Positions 37,301 through 45,289 of a DNA stretch of 64,000 nucleotides are shown piece by piece (within the stretch, counting starts at the first letter, position 1; every line of letters begins with the position of its first letter). Under the pieces are notes generated by a model that was not told where the DNA came from, ran no database searches, and saw only the letters and a program-made list of their open reading frames with translations. The stretch covers positions 1-64,000 of the forward strand of contig JACPUC010000018.1 in NCBI GenBank assembly GCA_016192455.1, given 5' to 3'. The stretch is from Candidatus Tectimicrobiota bacterium. GTDB taxonomy: Bacteria > JACPUC01. The position numbers and the translations under genes are program-made.

Positions 37301-38602
37301 GTCCAGCCGGCGTTGGGAGCTGGCGAATTCCTCCAGGCGCGCCTTCGCCTCGATGCGGAGGTGCTGCAGGTCGAGGCGGGCATCGCTCAGGCGCAGGGTT
37401 GCGCCCTCGCGCTCCAAGCGCAGCGTCAGCGCTGCACGCGGGAAGCTGAGCGGGCCGCGGAACCAGCCGGGGTGCTGGAGGCGCAGCGGGCCAGCGGTGA
37501 CCGCGAGCGAGGAGGTGAAGCGATTGAGGGGGCGACCCGCGAATTTCGCCTGCAGGGTTACCGTTCCCGTGGCAAAGGACGACGGCAGCCCTTGTGGCAG
37601 CAGGGGTTCCCAGTAGGGCGCAAAGCGCGACAGGGAGAAGTTCCCGACCTCCAGCTCGGCGGAGAGTTCCGCCCGGGCAAGATCGAAGCGTCCCCCCAGG
37701 GCGGCGTTCAGGTCGGCCAACCAGGCCGCGGCTGGAGAGGCAGGCGGGGCGGCGTCGGGAGCGGCGCCCGCGGCGGCCTCCGGCGGGCTGGCGGGGAGGG
37801 CGCCCGGAGAAGGCGGGGGGGCGCCGGCTGGCGCGGCATTTGCGCGAGTCGGGGAGTCGCCGTCGGGACGGAGAGCCAGGTCGAGCGTGAGGGGCGAGTG
37901 CTGCGCCCCGGCCTCGAGCGTGCCGCGCAGTCTGAGTCGCGGGTGCTTCGTTCCGGACGGCGGCGACTCCCCCGGCGTGACCCCCGAGAGCGCCAACTCA
38001 AGGTCTGCGAGTCGCACGTCGCGGGGTTCGCGGGAATCCCTGCGGTCAGTGAACGTGAGATTCCCCTTGTGGACCCTCAGTTCTCCCAGGTGCAGGGCGG
38101 TGAGCCATCCTCCGAGGTTCTGGAGCACCGCCGCGGGTGCCGCGGGGGGCGGGGCGGTCCCGGTAGTCGAGGTCGGCGATTGGTCCGCCGGCGCGGCGGG
38201 CGCGGGGGAGGTCCGTTGCCCTTCCACGATCCCCGGGGGTCCCAGGCTCCATCGGCCATCTGCGAGACGCGCGAGGTGCATCTCCGGCTTCACCAGGCTG
38301 ACGCGCGTGAAGACGAACTCGCCGTGCAGCAGAGGGCGCGGTTTGATTCCGAGGCGCAGCTCGCTCATCCGCAGAAAAGGAGCCTCCGCCCCAGGCAGGC
38401 TGAGGCGCACATCCCGAAACCGCACCGCCATTCCGGTATCGTAGCTCAGGCTCACATCGCCCAGCTCAACCTTGAGGTTGAAGGACTTCTCAAGCTGCGC
38501 CACCAGGTAGCTCTTGTAGGTATTGAGATCAAGCAGCGTCGGCAGCACCACCCAGGCCGCAATGAGGCCCAGGGCCAGGACGGCGCCGAGAGCCAGGAGC
38601 AC
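34400..38602 (-). CDS. very large AsmA-family protein (inner-membrane anchored, periplasmic)
   Basis: 1400 residues. One N-terminal transmembrane segment (VLLALGAVLALGLIAAWVVL) is followed by the AsmA start LLDLNTYKSYLVAQLEKSF. A long chain of beta-strand-rich repeats follows, interrupted by an Ala/Pro-rich stretch (about 240-285), and a C-terminal AsmA_2 region holds IGKILSLLNLWQLLEGK and a final LPILGHILTGDNRR. By family this is a bridge-like protein of the VPS13/AsmA group that may move lipids between membranes. It is much longer than E. coli AsmA (about 617) and nearer TamB/YhdP size. The GTG at 38602 has a poor ribosome-binding site. The frame stays open upstream without a usual start codon, so the true N-terminus may be slightly longer. 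Confidence 0.88.
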   Translation of the reverse strand: MLLALGAVLALGLIAAWVVLPTLLDLNTYKSYLVAQLEKSFNLKVELGDVSLSYDTGMAVRFRDVRLSLPGAEAPFLRMSELRLGIKPRPLLHGEFVFTRVSLVKPEMHLARLADGRWSLGPPGIVEGQRTSPAPAAPADQSPTSTTGTAPPPAAPAAVLQNLGGWLTALHLGELRVHKGNLTFTDRRDSREPRDVRLADLELALSGVTPGESPPSGTKHPRLRLRGTLEAGAQHSPLTLDLALRPDGDSPTRANAAPAGAPPPSPGALPASPPEAAAGAAPDAAPPASPAAAWLADLNAALGGRFDLARAELSAELEVGNFSLSRFAPYWEPLLPQGLPSSFATGTVTLQAKFAGRPLNRFTSSLAVTAGPLRLQHPGWFRGPLSFPRAALTLRLEREGATLRLSDARLDLQHLRIEAKARLEEFASSQRRLDATLRIPTLDLAELKQLLPVRLMPAKLVDDLDNDLKAGTVAIEELHLRGQPAALFGKMELRNPEQFQARARLTNVSLISGEERVPVDALTGELRIEGDTLRFAEVTARIGDLRLTQLQGTVWQLFSKPLLRLSTRADVDLQELRELFRSKHKSPKVRAFVETLRDLKGRSILELKAMKRLGVDTPWVFEGRGPLTNASLFQVTLNQPIEHLSGEIRFHNDFVATSALRAHLGGIPLEMQGSYGKFLTSPSPLSQAPAAPGLDWFLALRQELEGPSVFDLQLSTSMTLPDALRLSRSRHVPAAVRREAATINQATGGLTLALQVRKVLAPKEVVVVHGTGRFVDLGGKYPRLKLPLATLSGAFEFSNAALTLTGVTGAFGSTAFTARGRYAGPWELYLQAPLHLGDVLALLPGDTAPPLTMTGRPDLRLQLRGQGTSVRVESAVDLKNVGYTFSTWMRKEAGVANRLELEGQITAGESAVLKSLRFRTMSGILSGSGVISTFHPLALRLRLHTDGWRFDELLPFLQGSHAYRAAGMVSGSVLVERSPPQHQAPRTPSLPTPPGHSPQDASLRFESTVVVPRGRLVQQPERPGEEPRPIDFELAATLSNNELRLSNLHVLVGGTELRLSGTLPGYRTPSPSVNYQRVRAVIDELLPPPRAKSKYLRAEISLVKRHARRLERSYWMILPEAWKLRGSLRVQQGEIKRYVFQNLTGALEVRGGDLHLANLTAAFYGGTFAGSSILHLQKRAEQTFEVDLNLSDVSSEALLEDVWMRGDVLQGRLAAQGKLAGRFTIEGSATRTLNGELTLTATNGHIQRYSTIGKILSLLNLWQLLEGKTPALAARGLPYERLGGSFTLREGVAETTTVALESAAAKATAVGSVNLDTLDLRLDVGVQWLQTVDKIISKLPILGHILTGDNRRLLVSYFRVEGSLQNPKVTPTPFEHLGRGVLNIFKRFFQLPSRLLPQNN

Positions 38603-38952
38603 GCGGGTGCGCGGAAAAGTCGGGGCTATGTCATGATCCTCCGGAAGAGTCCTGCTTGCCGCGGGCTGAGCAGCGGCGATGGAGTGAACAAGGCCGGCGG
38701 GCGAGGGAGAGCCGTGCGGGGCGGTGTCCGAGCCGGCCTCTGCGCGGCGGCCGCGATGAAGCCGGTGCGGCGCCGCGTCTCCTTCGGTGCCGCGGGGTGG
38801 TCAGGTTGGCGCCTACGCTCCTCGCCGGGCCCGGAGGGAGGAGGAATGACGCGCGGGACCAGCTCTCCGTGGCGCGCGGTTGACAGGCCGCGAGATGGCG
38901 CGACCCCGGCGCGGCGGCGTACCGCGTTCCCTCCCGCGCGCGAGGTGTGGGG
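38603..38952. other. divergent intergenic region
   Basis: About 350 GC-rich bases between the AsmA gene and the GT9 gene. A TTGACA at 38880 lacks a matching -10 element. I see no gene, RNA or clear promoter. Confidence 0.4.
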
Positions 38953-40152
38953 ATGAGCGGCTTGCCGCACCAGGGAGCGGTCGGGCAGGTTGTCCTCTTC
39001 CACGCCGGGGCGATCGGCGATCTCCTCCTTTCGCGCGGGGTGCTCCTGGCGCTGCGGCAGACCCTGCCGCAGGCAACCTGGGAAGCTATCGGGTATCCTG
39101 AGCGCTTGCTCCTGCTACAGGACGAGCTTCGGCTCGCTCGCGCCGCCAGCTTCGATGCGGCATGGGTGCCGCGCTACCTCCGCGATCCCGCCGCCTGCCT
39201 CGACGCGCCGGCGGCGCTGCGGCAGCCGGGAACCCTCATCGTCAGCTTCGTCGATGGCATCCCCCCGGCAGGGGTGCCCAACCCCGTGGTGCGCCTGCGC
39301 GTCACCCCCGGACCGGCGGCGCTCTCCCCGCCGCGTTCCTCAATCGAGCGAGCGTCACGGCTCCCTGCGGAGTCAAGCCGGGGAAACGAACCGCGTCCGC
39401 CGCAGCAGAGAGAAGCTCCGCAGCATGTGAGCTCGCTCCTGCGGCAGCAGCTTGCGGCCTGCGGCGTTGTTCCCAACCTCGCCGCGGCGTCGGCCGCCGG
39501 CGCTGGGCCGGCAACGCCGCCTCCCCTGCGCTTCTCGACTGGCGCGCGGCAGGCGGCTTCGGCCTGGCTGCGGCAGAGGGGGATCCCGGGGCTCGCCGCC
39601 GGTGCAATCCCCGACCGGCCCATCGTTGCCCTTCACCCCGGCAGCGGCTCGGTCCAGAAGTGTTGGCCGGTCGAGCGCTTCGCTCTCCTGGCGGGGTGGC
39701 TGCGCCGGCAGTGCGGGGCGCGCCTGATCGTCTGTCTCGGACCGGCGGAGACCGAGCGTCTGGAGCCGCGGCAGTGGAACCTCGCCGAGGCCGACATCCT
39801 GCCTGCCGTGGCTCCTCCCCTCGACGTCCTCGGAGCCCTCCTGCGCCGCTGCCACCTCTTCATCGGCAACGACTCAGGGATCGCCCACCTGGCCGCCGCC
39901 GCCGGCTGTCCCAGCGTGGTCCTCTTCGGGGTCACGGACTGGCGCATCTGGCGGCCCCTGGGATCTCATGTCCATTGTATCGCTGCCGAGGGCGAAGCGC
40001 CAACGACGGACTGGCGCGGCGTTGACCCGGCGGCGGCGAGGGTGATCATGGAGCGCATCCCCATCGATCGGGTCTGCGAGCTGGTGGCGGGGCTCGATCG
40101 ACAGCTCCTTGCCGAGTTGTGGCGGGAGCGCCTGCTGGAGGATCGCCTCTGA
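38953..40152 (+). CDS. glycosyltransferase family 9 (heptosyltransferase-like)
   Basis: 399 residues with a GT9/GT-B fold. N-terminal VVLFHAGAIGDLLLSRGVLLAL matches the heptosyltransferase start. The C-terminal half has IVALHPGSGSVQKCWPVERF (nucleotide-sugar binding) and HLFIGNDSGIAHLAAAAGCP, PSVVLFGVTDWRIWRP. Such enzymes add heptose or related sugars to lipopolysaccharide core or other surface glycans. An Arg/Pro/Ala-rich stretch (about 130-190) between the domains is longer than usual and poorly conserved. The ATG at 38953 with GAGG seven bases upstream is chosen over the GTG two codons before. It lies divergent to the AsmA envelope gene. Confidence 0.88.
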   Translation: MSGLPHQGAVGQVVLFHAGAIGDLLLSRGVLLALRQTLPQATWEAIGYPERLLLLQDELRLARAASFDAAWVPRYLRDPAACLDAPAALRQPGTLIVSFVDGIPPAGVPNPVVRLRVTPGPAALSPPRSSIERASRLPAESSRGNEPRPPQQREAPQHVSSLLRQQLAACGVVPNLAAASAAGAGPATPPPLRFSTGARQAASAWLRQRGIPGLAAGAIPDRPIVALHPGSGSVQKCWPVERFALLAGWLRRQCGARLIVCLGPAETERLEPRQWNLAEADILPAVAPPLDVLGALLRRCHLFIGNDSGIAHLAAAAGCPSVVLFGVTDWRIWRPLGSHVHCIAAEGEAPTTDWRGVDPAAARVIMERIPIDRVCELVAGLDRQLLAELWRERLLEDRL

Positions 40153-40252
40153 GTGGCCGCCAGGGAGCCGAGCTGCGGACAACGCCGCGCAGACCGAACG
40201 TCGGCGGCGGCCTTAGGCGCTCGATCCTTGGGATGGCGTGCTCGGGCCTCCC

Positions 40253-41344
40253 CTAGACGTTGAACCGAATGGTGATGACATCGCCATCGGCCACCACGTA
40301 CTCCTTACCCTCCATACGCAGCAGAGCGTGCTTGCGTGCTTCCGCCAGGGAGCCGAGGCGGAGCAGCTCCGGGCAGGGCACCACCTCCGCGCGGATGAAG
40401 CCTCGTTCGAGATCGGAATGAATCGTTCCCGCCGCCTTGGTGGCCGCGGCGCCCGCCGGCAGCAGCCAGGCCTTCACCTCATCCTCGCCGACGGTATAGA
40501 AGGTGATCAGCCCGAGGGCTTCAAGCGATGCTTGGAGGAGGGCGGCGCGCGCCGTCCGGGTGATGCCGAGTTCTTCCATGAAGAGAGCTGCATCGTCCGG
40601 TTCAAGTTGCTGCAGCTCGAGTTCCAGCTTGCCGCAGAGGACACAGAGGTGATCGGGCGGCGCCAGGACCGGTTGGAGCGTGGCCGTCACCGCCCTGCCT
40701 CGATCCTCTTGCTGGAGGGCTTCAGAGATGTTCAGCACGACCACCTGCGGCTTGGCCGAGAGGAGGCCGAAGCCGCGCAGCCGCGCCTGCTGAGCTTCGG
40801 TAAACCTGTGCCGCCGCAGTGGCAGGCCGTCTCCCAGCAGCACGGCGCAGTGCTCCAAAATCTCGATTTCCTCGGCTTCGACGGCCTTATCCCCCTTGGC
40901 GCGTCTCGCCTGCAGGCGTTCCAGGCGGCGCTCGACCACCTGGAGGTCCGAGAGGACAAGTTCCGTCGTCAGATCGGCGTAATCGCGCCCCGGGTCGACG
41001 GACCCTGCCGGGTGTGGCGCCAGCTCCGACTCGAAGGCGCGCACCACGTGCACCAGGGCATCGATCCCCTGGTAGGCCGACATGAGCTGGTCACCGCGGC
41101 TCTTCACGCCGGCGCCGAAGAGCGTCCCCTCCACATCGACGAACTCAATGGCGGCATGGGTGCTCTTCTTCGGATCGTAGAGCGCGGCCAGCGCCTCCAC
41201 CTGCTCGTCGGGAACCTTCACCGTCGCCAGGTGCAGGCGCACGGCTCCCTGCTGCTGCCGTGTGGGGGAGGAGTCGGGAGGTCGGAGGGCTTCAAAGATC
41301 GTCGTTTTGCCGCTGTTCGGCAAGCCGATGAAGGCGATGCGCAT
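40253..41344 (-). CDS. ychF: ribosome-associated GTPase/ATPase YchF
   Basis: Universally conserved Obg-family P-loop protein that binds the ribosome and prefers ATP. The 363 residues are exactly the usual size. Seen: IAFIGLPNSGKTTIFEAL (P-loop; NSGKT replaces the commoner NVGKS), IEFVDVEGT (G3), VVVLNIS (G4 region, lacking a canonical NKxD as in the family) and a C-terminal TGS domain (ITFYTVGEDEVKAWLL, then IHSDLERGFIRAEVV and KEYVVADGDVITIRFNV). A longer frame to 41563 is rejected because the ATG at 41344 has AGAGAGG upstream. rqcH lies upstream on the same strand. Confidence 0.95.
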   Translation of the reverse strand: MRIAFIGLPNSGKTTIFEALRPPDSSPTRQQQGAVRLHLATVKVPDEQVEALAALYDPKKSTHAAIEFVDVEGTLFGAGVKSRGDQLMSAYQGIDALVHVVRAFESELAPHPAGSVDPGRDYADLTTELVLSDLQVVERRLERLQARRAKGDKAVEAEEIEILEHCAVLLGDGLPLRRHRFTEAQQARLRGFGLLSAKPQVVVLNISEALQQEDRGRAVTATLQPVLAPPDHLCVLCGKLELELQQLEPDDAALFMEELGITRTARAALLQASLEALGLITFYTVGEDEVKAWLLPAGAAATKAAGTIHSDLERGFIRAEVVPCPELLRLGSLAEARKHALLRMEGKEYVVADGDVITIRFNV

Positions 41345-41592
41345 GACTCGGCCTCTCTCTTCATTGTTCTTGTCCGCGGCGCCGTGGCGCAGGGCCCGGC
41401 CTCGCGTCCACCCCAAGGGTGGCCGCCCAACCTCCGCACCTTCCCCCTTCAGCTCCCAAGCAGATTTCCCGCCAACCCTGAGGTCGGCGCGCAGCCGGCC
41501 CTGCGGCGCCTGCCGCCCTACTTCCGCCGCGCCGTAGCCCGCGCGCGCGCCATCCCCGTGCACTTGCCGGGCAGGATAAGGGCGATGGCGCC

Positions 41593-43434
41593 TCAGGAAC
41601 TCTCGATGAGCTCGGGTTGGGGAGCGCCTTCAGGAGGACGCGGCGCCAGGGTGATGGTGTCGTGCTTCTCCACCGTCACCATCCCCGGCGGCATCCCCTT
41701 GCGTTTCTTCACGTAGCGCCGACTCGTGACGATCACGTCGACGCGCGCTTGGTGGTGCGCCTTGCTGAAGTGCGCCGCCAGGCGCGCCGCCTGCTCGATG
41801 ACGGAGTCGGGGAGCTTCTCGATCTTCGTGGGGTTGCGGATGACCACGTGGGACCCGGCGCTGCCCTGGGCATGCAACCAGACGTCATGCTCACGTGCGA
41901 TCTTCGTCATCAGGTAGTCATTGCCGCGGCTGTGCGCGCCGACGAGGATGTCCCAGCCATCCCGCGTGCGATAGTGCCGGACGCCATGCTTCGGGGCCTG
42001 GCGTGCTTTGCCCGCGGGCCGCCGCCGTTGCAGCTCCGGGAGGAGGGCCTGGGTCTCGCCCGCGTCCGCAATGCTCTGCACCTCCGCCGGGGTGGCGGCC
42101 TCCCGAAGGCCCCGTTGGACCGCCGCGAGCTCCGCGAGACGCTGGCGGCTCGTGGAAAGCTGCGCCGCAAGGATCGGCAAGGCCCGCCTCACCTTGCGCT
42201 GGCGATCATAGTAGCGCTCGGCGTTCTGCACCGCGGTGAGGGAGGGATCGAGCGCAATGGCGACCTGCTGAAGCGGCGGCTCTCCCGCGGCCGGCGCGGC
42301 GCCAGACAGGTCCCACGCCGGCAGCTCGACAGCCGCCGCGCCCGCGGGGATATCGTGGAGGTGTGCCAGGAGCAGATCGCCCAGCCTGCCGCAGCCATCC
42401 TGCTCGTTGCAGCGCTCGACGTCCTCGGCAAGATGCTCCACCTTGCGGTGCTCCCGCTCCAGGGCCTGCTGGAGCATCGACAGGAGCCGCTCCTTGTCCC
42501 CCCGCAGGCGCTGCTGCGCAGCGAGCTCGCGGTAGTAGCGCTCTGCGGCGGCGCTCGGGCTGCTGTGGGTTTCCTCCTCCTCAGTCGGGGGGGCGCAAAG
42601 CGGAAAGGGGGCCAGGGCCGCCGCCGAGCCGTCGGGACGGCGGTAGATACGCGGCTGCGCAGGTCCCTCCAACGCCTGCCGCATCTCGCGCGCCGCTGCC
42701 CAGACGGCGGCAGGCTCGTCGGCGGACCAAACGGTCTGCCTCCGAGCTCGGGCGAGAAGTTCCCGTTGCATGGCCGGGCTCAAGCCCGCTATGCTTGTCT
42801 TCAGGCGCTCGGTGGGCGTGCGCTGCGGCTGAAAATTCCATGCTTGGGCCAAGGCGCCGGCATCGAGCTCGTCCAGGGTGGGGGCGCGATAGGCCGGCGG
42901 GGGGGCGTAGGTCTCGCCGCGCAGGAGCAGGCGAACGCGGCTCTGCTCGGGGGTGACGGCGCGCAGGCAGTCGAGGATGCGACCAGTCGCGGCCTCGACC
43001 AGCACGAGGTTGCTGTGCCGGCCGGTGAGCTCGGCGATGAGTTCGATTGCCTCCAGCGCGAGCCCGGAGGCGGCGGAGAGGAAGCGCAGACGGACGAGAC
43101 GCTCCCAGGGTGGCTGGCTGATCGCCTCCATCCGCGCCCCCTGGAGCGTTCGACGCAGGCTCTGGGCAAACGGCTGCTCGTGGTCGCTGTTGCGATCGGC
43201 GGCGGCAAGCGGGCCGGACGGCGCGGCCCGCCCGGCTCGCGAGGCTCCGAGGAGATAGAGGCACGAGAGGGAGGGCGCGGCGCTCAGCACCAGGTGGTGT
43301 TGCCGCCGCCGGGCCCGCAGCCCCAGCCGGAGTGTGGAGGCGTCGCCCACCGTGACCTCGGTGAGGGAGGCGCCGAGGAGATGCTCCTGCAGCTCGCGCA
43401 CGATGAGGTGGAGGTAGGCAGCATCCATCGCCAT
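41593..43434 (-). CDS. rqcH: NFACT-family ribosome quality control protein RqcH/Rqc2-like
   Basis: 613 residues: NFACT-N (about 1-210), helix-hairpin and coiled-coil middle (about 220-470) and NFACT-R (about 485-600) with SRGNDYLMTKIAREHDVWLH and GSHVVIRNPTK. In bacteria RqcH binds obstructed 50S subunits and adds C-terminal alanine tails to stalled peptides. The NFACT-N motif normally reading Asp-Arg is Glu-Arg here (PPWERLVRLRF, E111-R112). This conservative change may or may not matter for tRNA recruitment. The coiled middle is Ala-rich. The ribosome-binding site is weak. It is followed by ychF, another ribosome-associated factor. Confidence 0.9.
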   Translation of the reverse strand: MAMDAAYLHLIVRELQEHLLGASLTEVTVGDASTLRLGLRARRRQHHLVLSAAPSLSCLYLLGASRAGRAAPSGPLAAADRNSDHEQPFAQSLRRTLQGARMEAISQPPWERLVRLRFLSAASGLALEAIELIAELTGRHSNLVLVEAATGRILDCLRAVTPEQSRVRLLLRGETYAPPPAYRAPTLDELDAGALAQAWNFQPQRTPTERLKTSIAGLSPAMQRELLARARRQTVWSADEPAAVWAAAREMRQALEGPAQPRIYRRPDGSAAALAPFPLCAPPTEEEETHSSPSAAAERYYRELAAQQRLRGDKERLLSMLQQALEREHRKVEHLAEDVERCNEQDGCGRLGDLLLAHLHDIPAGAAAVELPAWDLSGAAPAAGEPPLQQVAIALDPSLTAVQNAERYYDRQRKVRRALPILAAQLSTSRQRLAELAAVQRGLREAATPAEVQSIADAGETQALLPELQRRRPAGKARQAPKHGVRHYRTRDGWDILVGAHSRGNDYLMTKIAREHDVWLHAQGSAGSHVVIRNPTKIEKLPDSVIEQAARLAAHFSKAHHQARVDVIVTSRRYVKKRKGMPPGMVTVEKHDTITLAPRPPEGAPQPELIESS

Positions 43435-43653
43435 TCAATCTTGCGCCGCGGTGAGAGTGGATCCACGAGGGTCGCTCACACACATCAATCTGAGCTGCAG
43501 AAGACAGGCATGCAAACGGCGGAGCTGCGGGCGCGGGCCTGAGTTCAGGAATCAGCGGTGGCGGGAACGGCCGCCGATCATCATAATAAGCGGTGCGGAA
43601 CGCTGTCAATTCCGAGCCGCGGGAGGCGGCTCGCTGTGAACCCTTTCCCTTGC

Positions 43654-43682
43654 TTGACAAGGGAGAGGGAAGAATCTATGAG
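43654..43682 (+). promoter_or_regulatory. sigma-70-like promoter for the yicC-gmk-coaBC operon
   Basis: TTGACA (43654-43659), 17 bases, TATGAG (43677-43682). Initiation would be near 43689, about 30 bases before the preferred yicC start. Confidence 0.5.
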
Positions 43683-43718
43683 AATGCTCTCATTATGGCA
43701 ACTCCAGATCCAGGCGGA

Positions 43719-44603
43719 ATGCAAAGCATGACCGGCTACGGCCGAGCCGAGGTTCAGATCGCGCCGTATCTCTGCAGTGTCGAGGCGCGCAGCGTCAACC
43801 ATCGCTACCTCGACGCCTCGGTCAGGGTGCCGCGCGAGCTTACGGCACTCGAGCCGGTGCTGCGGAAGATTGTCCAGGGTCGCATTGCCCGCGGTCGGGT
43901 GGAGGTGTTCATCAACCTGCGCGAGCTGCCCGAGGTGGGCGGCACGAGCACCACCGTCAGCGTGAACCGCGAGCTGGCAGCGGCATACTGCGAGGCGTTG
44001 CGGTCCCTGAAGGAATACGTGAAGGTCGATGGGCCGGTGAACCTCGAGATGCTGGCACAGCTCCGGGATGTCTTCGTCATCGAGAAGCCGGGGCCGGATG
44101 TCGAGCGCTTGGGGTCGAAAATCTGCGAAGCCCTGGCCGCGGCGCTGGATGAGCTGGTGGCCATGCGGCAGACCGAAGGGCAGACCTTGCTGGCGGATAT
44201 CCAGCAGCGTCTCGCATGCCTCCGCGAGCACGGCGATCTCGTGGCGGCGCGGCTCCCAGTGATTGTGCGGGAGTATCGCGACAAGCTGCGCCAACGGGTG
44301 GCGGCCCTGGTGAACGGGCTGGAGGTTGATCCCGAGCGCCTGGAGACGGAGGTGGTGTACGTTGCCGAGCGCCAGGACATCAGCGAGGAGCTGGTGCGCC
44401 TGCGCAGCCATTTCGACCACTTCGCGGGCCTCATGGAGCTGAGTGAGCCGATGGGCCGCAAGCTCGATTTCCTGCTGCAGGAGATGAACCGCGAAACCAA
44501 CACCATCGCCTCGAAGGTGGCGGACAGCCAGGTTGCCCAGGACGTCGTCGAGATGAAGACCCTCATCGAGCAGATTCGCGAGCAGGTGCAGAATCTGCAG
44601 TAG
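43719..44603 (+). CDS. yicC: YicC family endoribonuclease
   Basis: 294 residues. YicC proteins are metal-dependent endoribonucleases that in E. coli affect turnover of the small RNA RyhB. The signature N-terminus MQSMTGYGRAEVQ is followed by SVEARSVNHRYLDASVRVP. The conserved C-terminal DUF1732 part has EVVYVAERQDISEELVRLRSH, then GRKLDFLLQEMNRETNTI and SKVADS. The start is uncertain: ATG 43695 would be nearly leaderless if the promoter at 43654 is used; 43719 (AGGCGGA close by) and 43728 are alternatives. It heads the conserved order yicC-gmk-coaBC. Confidence 0.93.
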   Translation: MQSMTGYGRAEVQIAPYLCSVEARSVNHRYLDASVRVPRELTALEPVLRKIVQGRIARGRVEVFINLRELPEVGGTSTTVSVNRELAAAYCEALRSLKEYVKVDGPVNLEMLAQLRDVFVIEKPGPDVERLGSKICEALAAALDELVAMRQTEGQTLLADIQQRLACLREHGDLVAARLPVIVREYRDKLRQRVAALVNGLEVDPERLETEVVYVAERQDISEELVRLRSHFDHFAGLMELSEPMGRKLDFLLQEMNRETNTIASKVADSQVAQDVVEMKTLIEQIREQVQNLQ

Positions 44604-44647
44604 GGCGAATCTCTCCTCCCCAGGACACCAACAGAGAGAAGCTGGCG

Positions 44648-45289
44648 ATGCCCCAGCGGCTGCACGTTCAACGGGGGTTGGTGTTCGTTGTCTCGGCGCC
44701 GTCCGGGGCCGGCAAAACGACGCTCTGCGGCCGCCTCGTGAAGGAGTACGGGGATTTCGACCTGTCGATCTCGACGACCACGCGGCCGCCGCGGCGGGGT
44801 GAGACGCAGGGGGTGGAGTACCGCTTCGTGAGCGTGGCGCAGTTCCGCGCCAAGATCGATGCCGGCGAGTTCGTCGAGTGGGCGGAGGTGCATGGCAACT
44901 ACTACGGCACCTCGCGGCGGTTCCTCGAGGAGCGCCTGAGCCAGGGACGGGATGTGCTCCTCGACATCGATGTGCAAGGGGGGCTGCAGCTCCGCCGTCA
45001 CCTCCAGGAGAGTATCCTCATCTTCATCATGCCGCCGAGTCTCGAAACGCTCCAGCAGCGACTGCGCCAGCGCGGCGCCGATGCCGAGGCGGAGATCAAG
45101 CGGCGGCTGGAAGGAGCCAAGAAGGAGCTGGCGTGCGTGCGACAGTATGATTATGCCATCATCAATCGGGACATCACGGAGTCGCTCGCCCAGCTCAGGT
45201 CGATCATCCTTGCGGAGCGGCAGCGCAGTTCGCGCTACTGCCCACCGCCAGACATCGCCCCCTTTGTCCCCCGCGCGGGTGGATCATGA
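44648..45289 (+). CDS. gmk: guanylate kinase
   Basis: Converts GMP to GDP with ATP. 213 residues with Walker A VVSAPSGAGKTTL, the GMP-binding segment ISTTTRPPRRGETQGVEYRF, EFVEWAEVHGNYYGTS and DIDVQGGLQLRR, all family hallmarks. The C-terminal tail (PPPDIAPFVPRAGGS) is a short disordered addition. Its stop overlaps the coaBC start (ATGA), and yicC lies 44 bases upstream, so it belongs to the same operon. GAGAGAAG precedes the ATG. rpoZ, often next in this order, is absent. Confidence 0.96.
   Translation: MPQRLHVQRGLVFVVSAPSGAGKTTLCGRLVKEYGDFDLSISTTTRPPRRGETQGVEYRFVSVAQFRAKIDAGEFVEWAEVHGNYYGTSRRFLEERLSQGRDVLLDIDVQGGLQLRRHLQESILIFIMPPSLETLQQRLRQRGADAEAEIKRRLEGAKKELACVRQYDYAIINRDITESLAQLRSIILAERQRSSRYCPPPDIAPFVPRAGGS

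Noticed and set aside
38880-38885. TTGACA upstream of the GT9 gene
   Set aside because: No -10-like hexamer at 16-19 bases; the following sequence is almost pure GC.
43678-43731. 17-codon upstream ORF (MRMLSLWQLQIQ...) with a good ribosome-binding site whose stop overlaps the third possible yicC start
   Set aside because: Its start codon falls inside the -10 element of the best promoter (TTGACA-17-TATGAG), so the transcript would not contain it; no conservation can be shown.
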